64,000 nt of DNA from Buddleja alternifolia. Lineage: Eukaryota > Streptophyta > Magnoliopsida > Lamiales > Scrophulariaceae. The position numbers were made by a program, and so were the translations under genes. The stretch covers positions 35,958,423-36,022,422 of the forward strand of contig CM033394.1 in the NCBI GenBank assembly GCA_019426215.1, written 5' to 3'. The stretch's first letter is position 1. Each line of letters begins with the position of its first letter. The notes under the pieces were generated by a model. The model ran no database searches and had not been told where the DNA came from. It worked only from the letters and a program-made list of their open reading frames with translations. This document shows positions 1-10,470 of the stretch, piece after piece.

Positions 1-544
1 AGAGTTCAAAATTTGCCACATCTAATTGGTGCAGCAGAAATTCAGAAATGTCAAAAAAATGGACTATTCACTCGCTACGTGAGAGACAAGCGCCTGCATG
101 AGTCCAACAAACAAATCCCAAGAAAATCTCTATAAATAGTACCCTTCAACGACCCTAATTACATATACACACATACACAAGAAAATAGGTCAAAACTTTG
201 CTGAAATTCTTACACGAAAAACTGACAAATTTCATAGCCAAAATCCTTCAAGCTTTTCATACATTTCAAAGACATTCACAGATATCTCAAACATCTTCCA
301 TAGAAGAATCCTTCATTATTATTGAGATATCCCAAGTTGTTTGAACTTCCAAAAATCAAACAAACCTTTGTGATCAAAACCCTCCAGCCTCTTTCATTTG
401 TATGAGGAACAAGTTGTGAATCAAGTAGTATTGAGTGAGAGAAGCTTGTTGAAGAGATCTAAAGTGGAGCTGAAGTCTGTGTGATTAAGGAGCTCAATAT
501 CATGTTTTTGTTATTCATCATTTGTAGAAGTCCTCTGTGAAGAC
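1..544 (+). repeat. Outer 5' LTR, upstream part
   Basis: This stretch aligns with about 7465-8002 in the 3' LTR of the same element, with many substitutions, so the insertion is not recent. It stops where a solo LTR has inserted and resumes at 2245. It holds the TATA box at 131-139 and the presumed start of the transcribed R region. Confidence 0.8.
131..139 (+). promoter_or_regulatory. TATA box of family 1 LTR
   Basis: TATAAATAG preceded by CTC. The same box lies at equivalent positions in the other family 1 LTRs: 1193-1201, 7594-7602 and 15605-15613. Its conservation in all copies supports it as the core promoter of the retrotransposon. The transcription start itself is inferred. Confidence 0.7.
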
Positions 545-2244
545 TGTTAGGAAATTTCATGTTAGATGTTTTGATGATGACAAGAATAGGATTTTATGTT
601 AGGCCCTAAAAGAATGTAAGTTTATGCTTTCATAGAACATTTGTATAAGCGTTTGAAAGTTTGTTGCTTTGTTAGGCTTGTAATTTTTATCTTTATAGAT
701 TTTAGACTAAGTATTAGATACCGAGTCGCTGATAGAATTCTAGGTGAGTCTATCAAAGATGAAGTTGAAGATCAGCGTCTGAAGTCAAGTGAAGATGAGA
801 ATTTGTTCTAAGCGTCTATCAAATGCTAAAGGACTATTTCAGGATTTATGAATCAAGCGCTCAAGCTACTCAAGCGATCAAGGATTAGATTCACCTGAAG
901 TAAATTCTCAAGTCATGAAAGACTTAAATGCAATCATCAACGGATATTTATTTCCAGCGAAAAATAAATTCAAATGCATTAAATGCCTGATAAGTGCATT
1001 AAATGTGATAAGCTATTATGACTTGTGGACAAGCCACCTTTTAACTAGACTGTCAGAATTCAGAGTTCAAAGTCTGCTCCTGTCTAATCGGAACCAGCAA
1101 AAATTCAGGAATGTCAAACAAGGGACTGTTTAACGCGCTGCGTGAGAGACACGCGCCTACATGTGTCCAACGGACAAATCCCAAGAAATCTCTATAAATA
1201 GTACCCTCAGCAAAACCCTATAGATACAGACACAAACGTTCATGCACAAGAAAAGGTAGAAACTTTGCAGAAATTATTTGAGAGAAAAACTTACAAACTC
1301 CATAGCCAAAATTCTTTTAAGCTTTTCATACACATTCCAAAGAGAGTCAAAGATATCTCAAACCTCTTCAAAGAAGAACCCTAAACTCCTACTGAGATAT
1401 CCTAAATTGTTTGAATTTCCTAACATCAAACAAACTCATGACAAAACCCTCAACATCTTTTATCTGAGTGAGAAAATCTATTGATTCACAAGCAGTATTT
1501 TTGTGTAAAAGAAGCTTGTTGAAGAAGGTCTTTATTGGAGCTAAAGTCTGCGTGATCAAGGAGCTCAAGATCATGTTCTCTCTCCTCTATCTTGTAGTAG
1601 TCTCTGTGTGACTCTTCGTGAATCATTTTAGTGCATTGCCTCCAAGTGTTCAAAAGAGAAGAAGGACGTAGTTGGGATTACATCACCCAGTGAACCTTAT
1701 AATATCTTGTGTCATTTACTGCTTTATTGCTTTACTTTACATTTTCATATTATATCTTTGAAAAGGTATTAAAACGGTTAACCAACTATTGGTTAAAGAT
1801 AACGCTAAGCTTACAAAATCATTTCCGCTGTGCTAACCCTGATTGAGCGATTGAGACATTATCCTACTTTGGTAATTGTTGAAATCACTAAGTCTAAGTT
1901 ATCTTATCTTAAGCGCCTGACCTAGCGCTGAGCTTACTAAGCGTTCAAATTCTTCAAAACTTTTGAGTGACGCTAAATCTTTCAAAGAGAAAATCTACAA
2001 ATCATTCTGTTATGCTAACACTGATTAAAGAACTGAACGCTTATCCCTATCTTGTTACAGTATTCAAATCTTAAGTCTAAGTTAACCTTTAAAAGACAAC
2101 CTTCAAAGTAAATGCGCAACCAAACGTCTACATTTTCAAGCGTCCAAAACTCACTTTAATACGAAATTTTTGAAGTCGAAAAAGATTTCAGCATCTATTC
2201 AACCCCCCATTCTAGACCCTTTCATATGCCACTTGGGACCAACA
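545..2244 (+). mobile_element. Solo LTR (family 1) nested in 5' LTR of the same family
   Basis: It begins TGTTAGGAAATTTCATG and ends GGGACCAACA, the same ends as the solo LTR at 15012-16502. The flanks are AAGAC (540-544) and AAAAC (2245-2249), a 5-bp target duplication with one mismatch. The host LTR sequence resumes directly after it, as shown by comparison with the 3' LTR near 8003. At 1700 bp it is about 200 bp longer than the other copies, because it carries two versions of a segment near the 3' end (about 1810-1970 and 1985-2110). It is a solo LTR because no internal region is present. Confidence 0.8.
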
Positions 2245-2674
2245 AAAACTTTGATCATCATGGAGTGAATTCCCTCCGAGTGAAAAGGAGAAGAAGGACA
2301 AAGCTGGGATTACATCGCCCAATGAACCTTTCATATCTTGTGTCATTTACATTACTGTTTTTATTGCTTTATTTATCATTTGCATTACATCTTTAAAAGC
2401 TTTAAAATCAGTAAGCGACTAATTGGCAAAACCGAACGCCAAGCATTAAAATCATTTTCACTGTGCTAACCCTGATTAAGGGATCTACGCGTTACCCTAT
2501 TTTAGTAATTGCTAAAATCACTAAGTCTAAGTTATCTTTTCTCTAGCGCTTTGCTTACCAAGCGTTCAAAATATTTTTAAGTGGTACAAAATCTTTTGAA
2601 GTCAAAGAAAACTTCAAGGTCTATTTAACCCCCTCCACCCTCTAGACCCTTTCATATGCCACTTGGGACCACCA
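2245..2674 (+). repeat. Outer 5' LTR, downstream part
   Basis: It continues the LTR interrupted at 544. It matches the segment 8003-8453 of the 3' LTR and ends in GGGACCACCA exactly as that LTR does. The primer binding site follows two bases later. Confidence 0.8.
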
Positions 2675-2676
2675 AG

Positions 2677-2688
2677 TGGTATCAGAGC
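2677..2688 (+). promoter_or_regulatory. Primer binding site, initiator tRNA-Met
   Basis: TGGTATCAGAGC, the exact complement of the 3' end of plant initiator tRNA-Met, two bases after the LTR end. It fixes the orientation of the element and the LTR boundary. Confidence 0.92.
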
Positions 2689-2785
2689 GGTTGAAGTAGA
2701 AACCTAAAAGTTTTCAAGCATCACTACTTGTTTAGATTCATTTTTTCTAAACTTAGTCGCTTTTGAAAATCTTTTATCACATATC

Positions 2786-3440
2786 ATGGATTTTACAAAG
2801 ATGCCAAAGTTGATTGAGTCAAATTACGACTCATGGAAACTTAGAGCATTTATATATTTATGTTTATGTGATAATGAAATGTGCGATATCCTTTCAGATG
2901 GCCCCATTCAGATTATGAAAGTCATAACTCGAGCCCCTGGATCGGATGAAGCGGTTCCGGATGGTTATGTCGATAAGCCGAAAGTAGAATGGATGTTAGA
3001 GGACTGTAGAAGAGCAATTTTGATAATGTTAGATGCAATGCCCTTTACTCAGCGTTGATCGATAATGAAGGGTTATTCAATAAGATTAAGCAATGCAAAA
3101 CCTCAAAGGATATATGGGATAAGTTGGTAATTGTGTGTGAAGGATCTGCACAAATAAGGGATAATAAGCTCTCCATAGCTATGCAAAGATTTGATCATTT
3201 CAAGATGCATCCTAATGAGACTCTAGAACAACTAGATGTGAGATTTACTTCGCTTATAAAAGAGCGACTCGCCACTTTAGCGAGGCTTCATAGTGATGAT
3301 GAGGAGCAAGTGGCTTCCTCATTAGATGATCCTGAAAAAGAGGTTGTTGTTAAGCGACCAAAGAGGAAGGCTACTAAGAAAGACACCGAGCCGTCTCAGC
3401 CCTCTAAGAAGCCCAAGAAGGAGAAAAAATCCCTCTCCTC
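2786..3440 (+). pseudogene. Copia-type gag-like ORF (UBN2/DUF4219-like), frameshifted
   Basis: The start MDFTKMPKLIESNYDSWKLR contains the NYDSWK pattern seen at the N-terminus of plant copia Gag proteins. Residues in the next open segment (from 3055) contain DIWDKLVIVCEG and an NETLEQLDVRF stretch, as in the UBN2 retrotransposon gag domain. The first frame stops at 3058 and coding continues in another frame, so there is at least one frameshift near 3050. A second shift near 3430 leads into the following proline/serine-rich region. No CCHC knuckle is visible. Expected role: packaging of element RNA into virus-like particles. It is the only retroviral-type domain in the element. Confidence 0.7.
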
Positions 3441-4604
3441 CTCAGAAATTCCCTTCTCCTCCTCCAGCATTTGAGTATACTCCTGAGACCAAGGAAGAAG
3501 AAGATGAAGAGGTTGGGCCACTAGCTCGAAAGCGCACAACATGGTCTACTCCAAAGGAATCAACAAGCGCTCCAGCAGAGCCAGTGCTTGAACAACCCTT
3601 GAGTGCCTCCCATCCTCATGATTTTATCGTAGAGCCTGAAGCTAATCCTCCTTCAGATGGTATTGATTTTAGCGATAAGGGTAAGTACATGTGAAACTAC
3701 AATGTACATTATCCTTTCCATGTTAGTTTCTTTGTCTAATGCTAGGATAAATTATTTCAACTCTTAGGGAAGCAGGAACGAAAGTAGTACTAGATGCTCT
3801 AGAGGAACTACAAATTCCTATCCTTGCTATTTCCTTCACCACTCTCATCAATCTTGATACTGATGTTTCGTTGGAGCCTGAGGTAAAGGAACAATCTATT
3901 TCTGAAGCCCAAGCAACTGAGACTGTCAAAAGTCCTTAGGGTAAGTGTTTATGCCTTTTCTTTTAAATTTCTACTTAGTAGAAATTTTTCTATCTTCTCA
4001 AACGCTTGCATGTTTCAGCTCCAATTGTGGCAGATACTGAAGTTCCTTCAATTCCAGCTGTCACTGAGGCAACCTTACCTCCAGAGGTTGAAATGGAGTT
4101 AGATGTCGATCTGACATTGGTTGTGGATATTGCAAAAGAAGCTGCCCAGGTTATTCCTGATGCTGAGACCTCTACAGCCCAGGAAGTGTCTGTGATTGCT
4201 GAGCGACTGATAGAAGTGGCCCCCATCATCCAACAACCAACTCCTCCTCCTCTTCCTTGTGTTATCAATTTCTTTCTAAGAGGCTATGATCTAAAAGTTG
4301 AATTTTATTATGCTTGGAGAGAAAATAACACCTCTCAGATAGTTGATTTGGAGAAAACTTTCCAAGAAACTCTCCACAACCCTCTTCTTTTAGACGCCAA
4401 GAAATTCACAATATTCGAGATGCTGGCGGATCTAGGTTTTCATACTAAGAATCGTCTGAAATCTCGGTTGTGATTTATTCGGCGTCCTATTGTCAATGTC
4501 GCTGACTTTGAAGCTGAATGTTTCAACCTTTCTGGTCATTCTGAAGAAGCGTTCTATCCTTTGCGCCAGAACAAGTTCATGTTTAAAAATCCCAACATTT
4601 TTGG
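3441..4604 (+). pseudogene. N-terminal half of long unknown ORF, with two apparent introns
   Basis: A Lys/Pro/Ser-rich, acidic linker runs to 3680. The reading frame then meets GTAAGT (donor at 3681); an acceptor AG ends at 3775, and codons continue in phase 1. A second GTAAGT donor at 3941 pairs with TTTCAG ending at 4018, again in phase 1, so 3681-3775 and 3941-4018 look like spliceosomal introns of 95 and 78 bp. One TAG stop (3937-3939) lies at the end of the middle exon. The next segment is open to a TGA at 4471-4473; the same frame continues beyond it with FEAECFNLSG. The part after about residue 80 of that exon resembles what databases call a putative plant transposon protein domain. 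I do not recognise a function. Confidence 0.5.
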
Positions 4605-6738
4605 ATGGCTAAAGAATCCCGACAAAGATATGTTAAATGCAACGGGTACTCGGCCTATCTGAAGACAGTTAGATCCCCTCAGAATGCTCTCTCTCCAAGA
4701 CCCCTCAAGTTGCGGAAGGGAAAAGGACTAGTTGTTGATGAGCGTCCTAATCCCATTAATTCCTGGGTGGAAGATGATGCAAGAGAGTACCTCGCTCGAG
4801 TTTAGGCTGATGATTATTATAACAACCGAGAAAGATTCAAAAAATTAGACGAAGTCAAGAAAGACAAGAACGTAGCCGAGAAACTCGGGAGACCCTGGAT
4901 GATTGATACATCTAGATGGCCAGAAGAATATGTTTTACACTTTTATACACTTGAAGAAATGCTCCGATGTCCGTCTCTTTTTGAGTTTGTGATTCTGTAT
5001 AGGGAAAGGGGTTTCACCATTTTTTTTCTCCAGCAACGCTTAGAACTAGTAGGCAGTATTGCAAATTTGCCATATTATCATCAAGGCATTGAGCGATACA
5101 TCAGTAGAGAAATTTCAAAGTTTATCAGAGGCTACCATTCTTATCTTAATGAAGATATCTCCCCTAGTAAGCGAGATGCAACCCCAATGCCCAAGACTGC
5201 TCATATGAGGTTAACTGATGAGCATGCTGAAGATCATCGGACAGGCCAAGCATTTCTTGACAACACTCAATCGCTGGACATAACGTTCAATGATTACTTT
5301 GGATTTAATGAATTCAGAGCCTACTCCATGCTTCCCGATCTTTTGGCTGAGCCGAACATTTCTCTTATTAGGCTAGTGGATCAAGCGCTAGCTCAAGCGC
5401 TGATGCCATTTGTGATGGGCTTTTTCAATTGTTATATTTCAGGAGTGACTATCCCGGGAGGACGCTGATCTAGTGTTCTATATTGAACAGTGCGATGATG
5501 CTTTATTCTACATTCCGAGGATGCACTACCTAAGTCCAAGGCATGTTCTGGAAGCGACTGGCCCAATATGGGTCATCCCTATTTTTAAACCATCTCCTTC
5601 CTTGGAAATCACGGAAATGCAAGTGGAAGAAACTTCAACTGCAGCAGCAGCTACAATGTAAAATGCTCCAAGCGCTCCAGTTGAGGAAGAACCACTTAAT
5701 CTTCAAGTTGCACAAATTGTCGCTGCAACTCAATCTATAGATTTAGCCATTAAAGATGTCGCTGATATACCCGAGGAACCTCTCATCCGAGACGAAGTTA
5801 AAGGCAAGGCTCCAATAACTTTGAAAGATTCTATGTCGTCTCCAAAGCAATCTTCCTCAAGCGACAGTTCCAATTTTGAGAGTAACCTAAAAGTCAAAGA
5901 CTTCAAGAAAGCGGTCAGAAACTCTCTGGTTGGTATTCAAGGTTCGTGTTCTCGGATAGAAGAAAAATCTCGAGAAGTACTCAGTGTAGTGGACAGAACC
6001 AGAGTTATTGATATGAGAAATCAAGCAACTGTAAGTTCAGCAAAAGTGCTAGATGCAATGCTCCCCTTGATTACTGAACTATCTGAAGATTTCAACCGAT
6101 CGCTAGCCCAGAATGCTTCTGTGAATACCGAGCGACACAATTAAATAGTGTTAGTCTTTCAAAGTATCGATGAACAGGTAGCGCTCTTAGTAGAAAAAGT
6201 TAAGCTCCTTCGGAAAGACATGGCCAAAATTTGTAACTCTCTTGATGATGTTAAGAAGGGGGAAAAGGAAAAAGGCAAGTCCAAGAGCATTCAAAGCTCT
6301 GAAGACAAGTGCTGGGAAGAGCTCTACAGTACTATTTTAGCTATCCAGCAGACTGTCCTTAATAAACGAAAACCACATTATTACAAGGGATTACCAATTC
6401 CTGACTCCTCAGTTGAACTTCTTGAAGAGCTAGGCATTCCTCCTTTTGCAGAGTTTGTTCTGGTGTATCCTACTACTCGTCGAGCTCCAGTGACAAGATC
6501 TTATGAAATATTTGAAGAACGCCTAAGTGAACTTGGAGATGATCCTTCAGTCTGGAACAAACGTCTATATAGTTTTGAGCAATTGGCTAAAAAGATGGGT
6601 AATAAACAATACGCCAATGATACGCATCGAAGGATGCTAGACGCCAATAACAGTCTATAGAAGTTTGGAGAGATTCTCGCTAAGCAAGTGCAAAAGGAAA
6701 CAAGTAAATCGCAACCATCTTCCAAAAGAAAGCGCTAG
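4605..6738 (+). pseudogene. C-terminal half of long unknown ORF
   Basis: Long open stretches run from 4605 to 5468 in one frame, then from 5473 to the final TAG at 6736-6738 in another. They are separated by a frameshift near 5470 and interrupted by stops at 4803-4805, 5659-5661 and 6142-6144. Visible: a charged alpha-helical region near 4830-4900; a Ser-rich stretch at about 5820-5880; a probable coiled coil at about 6150-6300 with heptad-like Leu/Val and many Lys/Glu; and a basic C-terminus PSSKRKR that could be a nuclear signal. There are no catalytic motifs of polymerase, integrase or protease. Coding-like composition across about 2 kb argues that it once encoded a protein of roughly 1000 residues together with the N-terminal half. 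Origin unknown: captured host gene or element-specific protein. Confidence 0.5.
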
Positions 6739-6954
6739 ACTCTTACCGTTTATCTTTTAAGCGCTTTATGAATGCTCATACTCATTGTACTTATCTGTCT
6801 ATCTATAAATGAATGAGTTTTGCTGAAACCTCTTGTTTATTGCTATTTATGTTAACTTATAGCTAACCTCTCTAACTATTTAAATGCTAACTTTATATAA
6901 TCTTTTAAATCTCCTAGCTCTTGAACTATAAAAGAATTAAGGTCTTGCATCATC

Positions 6955-6967
6955 AAAAAGGGGAAAA
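6955..6967 (+). promoter_or_regulatory. Polypurine tract
   Basis: AAAAAGGGGAAAA lies immediately before the 3' LTR. It is the expected plus-strand primer of reverse transcription and confirms the LTR start at 6969. Confidence 0.85.
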
Positions 6968-6968
6968 T

Positions 6969-8453
6969 TGTTAGAAAATTTCATGTTAGATGTTTTGATG
7001 ATGACAAGTTTTATGTTAGACCCCAAAGATTATGTAAGTTTATCTTTAATAGAATATGTTTAAGCGTTTAACAAAGTTATCAAGTTGTAATTTTAGATTA
7101 GGCTTGTATTTTTAATTTTATAGATTTTAGACTAAGTATTGGATACCGAGTCGCTGATAGAATTCTAGGTGAGTCTGTCAAAGAAGAAGTTGAAGATTAG
7201 CGTCTGAAGTCAAGTGAAGATGAAGATTGTCTTAAGCTTCTGTCAAACGCTAAGGACATTTCAGGAGTACGAATCAGTGATTAAGATTCCAAATGATCAA
7301 GAGATCAGATTCACCTAAAATAAATTCTAAAGTCATTAAGGACTTAAATGCAATCATCAACGGGCATTTATTTCCAACGGAAATAAAATTAAATGCTTTA
7401 TGAGAGTATTAAATGTGATAAGGTCTAATTGCGTAAGGACAAGCCACCATTGACTGGACTGTCAGTGTTCAAAGTCTGCCACATCCAATCAGTGTAGAAG
7501 AAATTCAGGAATGTCAGAAAAAGGGACTATTCACTTGCTACGTGAGAGACACGGGCCTGCATGTGTCCAACAGACAAATCCCAAGAAAATCTCTATAAAT
7601 AGTACCCTTCAGCAAATCCTAATTACATATATGCTCATACACAAGAAAATAGGTCAAAACTATGCTGAAATTCTTATAAGAAAAGCTTACAAAGTCCATA
7701 CCCAAAATCCTTCAAGCTTTGCATACATTCCAAAAACAGTCGCAGATATCTCAAACATCTTCATAAGAAGAACCCCTCATTATTATTGAAATATCTCAAG
7801 TTGTTTGAACTTCCAAAAATCAAACAATCCTTTGTGATCAAAACCCTCCAGCCTCTTTCGTCTATGTGAGGAAGAAGTTGTGAATCAAGCAATATTTCTG
7901 AGTGAGAGAAGCTTGTTATAGATATCTCAAGTGGGGCTGAAGTCTGTGTGATCAAGGAGCTCAAGATTATCATCTTGTTATTCATCATTTGTAGAAGTAT
8001 TCTGTGTGAAAACTTTGATCATCATTTAGTAAATTCCCTCCGAGTGAAAAGGGAAAGATGGCCATAGCTAGGATTATATTACCCAGTGAACCTTTCATTT
8101 CTTAGGTCATTTACATTACTATTTTTATCGCTTTATTTATCATTTGCATTACATCTTTAAAAGCTATAAAATCAGTAAGTGACTAATTGGCAAAATCGAA
8201 CGCTAAGCAATAATATCAATTTCAATGTGCTAACCCTGATTAAGCGATCTAAGAGAAACCCTACTTTGGTAATTGCTAAAATCACTAAGTCTAAGTTATC
8301 TTTTCTCTAGCGCTGGACCTAGCGCTTTGCTTACCAAGCGTACAAAATATTTTAAGTGGTACGAAATTTTTTGAAGTCGAAGAAAACTTCGGTGTCTATT
8401 CAACCCCCCCCCCCCCTCTTCTAGATCTTTTCGTATGCCACTTGGGACCACCA
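6969..8453 (+). repeat. 3' LTR of family 1 element
   Basis: It starts TGTTAGAAAATTTCATG and ends GGGACCACCA (1485 bp). It contains the TATA box at 7594-7602 and a 13-base C tract near the 3' end (8405-8417). That tract is also found in the solo LTR at 15012 (as C) and, as G, in the reversed copy at 57289, so it is a family feature rather than a read error. Confidence 0.85.
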
Positions 8454-9690
8454 TATATTATGTCATTCTTTATTCCTAAATTGTCATGCAAACACTTAGA
8501 ATAAAGCCCCTTAGGATCACACATAGCTATGGGACATCATCACGCATCGGGTATGATGATGATGTAATATATATCTAAGCTTGTGATCTTTTAAAATGTT
8601 CCAAGTCGTAAAAGGATTTATCAAGATGAGGGATATTGATGAACCCGAGAGACTTGCTTGTATGATGCATACTCTTGGAAGAGTGTACCTCGTTTCATAG
8701 ATACTGGCACGGTAAAAAACGGTGCATCTATGAGGGTTCCCATTTAGGAAATGGATAAATTGAACCACCCCAAGGCAAGTTCCTTAAATTGGAATCCCAG
8801 TCAAATATGGAACTTCGTACAATGACGTAGTATAAGAGTAATCCTTCTGGACTTGAGATTCCATTGGATATCTTGTACATGATCCCTCATACTTTGATTT
8901 ACTCCATGATCACTTAGCGGATCGTTATATGGGGCATTTTGGGTATGATCTTGATTATGTATAAAGATACATGAGAATCAAGAAGAGATCCATCTCTGAC
9001 TTAGTGAGTTAGTGCATCTCCTATGTTTATATAGTAAGTCGACTTAGGAAATATTCTGTCTAATTGAGATGTCTAAAGAGGTATAGGATTTCCTATTTTA
9101 GATGATCAGAGTGGACACCACTCTAAAGAGGTATAAACCTTTACCCTAGACTCAAGTGGGAGATCAGATGGAAAGATCTTACTTATGTCAGGATTATTAT
9201 TATGAAAGGCGTATCTTTACCTATCATTTATGTCTAGGTCTTCGCACCCCATTGCTAGACAGTAACTACGATTTGTAGGTGTCTTGAATTAATATGGTGA
9301 TTAATTCAAGGTTGATGAATCAAAAATATTTAATCTAGTGTTTTCCATTTTAGGAAAATACAATAGCACTTTGGGAAAGTGAACCTTCTACTAGCACATA
9401 AATAAGCTAAGGGGTCACACACTTAACTCTGTAGAGTTACTGCTTTTGTATTGTGAATTACAATTTATAGAAATTGAGAAAATTATGAAAGTGTGGAACC
9501 CAATTAATTAGACTCTTTAACTAATCAAGAAAGACTAATTAATGGACCTAAATGAGTTGATTATTTTATTTTTATTAGGCTTGACTCAAGATTAAATAAA
9601 TATTTAGTTATATGCTATAAATAATTAAATTTGGACTTTAATTATTAGATTTGATTAAATGAGTTGCACTCTTTAATTAAAGGGATAATT
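8454..9690 (+). repeat. Degenerate LTR-family 2 fragment, copy A
   Basis: Noncoding repeat similar to 10471-12247. Shared landmarks include a GGATCACA(C/T)ATAGCTA segment near the start and GGGTCACACACTTAACT near 9411. Its right end is cut by an AT-rich insertion at about 9691. No open reading frame of note. Confidence 0.55.
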
Positions 9691-10470
9691 ATGTCCAGGC
9701 CCCCCTATAGTTAGGCCTAATTACAAATATACCCTCTATCTTTTCTAAATTATATCCACACCCTCTATAGTTTACAAACGTTTACATCCATCAACCTCCG
9801 TTACGATTACATTAAAGTTCCGTTAAAAACATATGTGATCAGACTAGAATTCGCTTGTTATCAATATTATTGAATTTTTTTTAATCAAAAATTGAAATTT
9901 TGAAAAGGAAATGAAAATAAATACAAAGAATATTAAATAAATATTCAAAATATTAGAAATTATTATATAAATACTAGAAAATACCTGAAAAATATAAATC
10001 TATTTAGGAAATATTATAAATTATTATAATTTTTTTAGTACATATATATTTTTAAATGTTAGAAGATAACTGAAAAATATAAAAGTAATATTTAGTAAAT
10101 ATTAGAAATTATTACAAAACATCTTAAAAATATAAAACTTTTCAGTAAATGTTAGAAAATATCTTATAATTATTAAAAATATATACAAACGTTAGAAAAA
10201 ATATGAAAAAAAAAGAAAATATATTTAGTAAATATTAGAAACTATTATAAAAAAATTAGAAAATATCTTTAAAATAAAACCAATTAGTAAATTTTAGAAA
10301 ATATTTTTAAAATATAAAAATACTTATTAATTTTAGAGAATATCTTAAAAGTATAAAAAATATTTAGTAATTATTTGAAATTATTATTAAAATATTTTTA
10401 AATCATAAACAATATTTAATAAATATTAGAAATATCTAAAAAATATTTATTACAAACTGGTTTTGACAAT
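9691..10470. repeat. AT-rich insertion with degenerate tandem-like units
   Basis: It opens with GGGATAATTATGTCCAGGCC, which looks like one end of a MITE, but no matching inverted end is visible. From about 9890 it is a run of imperfect units of roughly 60 bp built around TTTAGTAAATATTAGAAATT, repeated about nine times with heavy divergence. There are no genes. Confidence 0.5.

Larger units (their letters stand above)
1..8453 (+). mobile_element. Non-autonomous LTR retrotransposon, family 1 (5' end outside window)
   Basis: A complete element apart from the start of its 5' LTR. In order: 5' LTR (split by a nested solo LTR), tRNA-Met primer site, gag-like ORF, long unknown ORF, purine tract, and a 3' LTR starting TG and ending CA. 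The internal region is about 4.3 kb. I find no protease DTG/DSG motif, integrase, reverse transcriptase YxDD or RNase H, so movement would need enzymes supplied by another element. This matches the TR-GAG type of non-autonomous retrotransposon. Superfamily: copia-like, judged from the gag type only. The 3' flank starts TATAT; the 5' target duplication lies off the window. Four further LTRs of this family are solo copies elsewhere in the window. Confidence 0.85.

Noticed and set aside
8405..8417. C run as a sequencing error
   Set aside because: The same C tract occurs in other LTRs of the family, including reversed copies.
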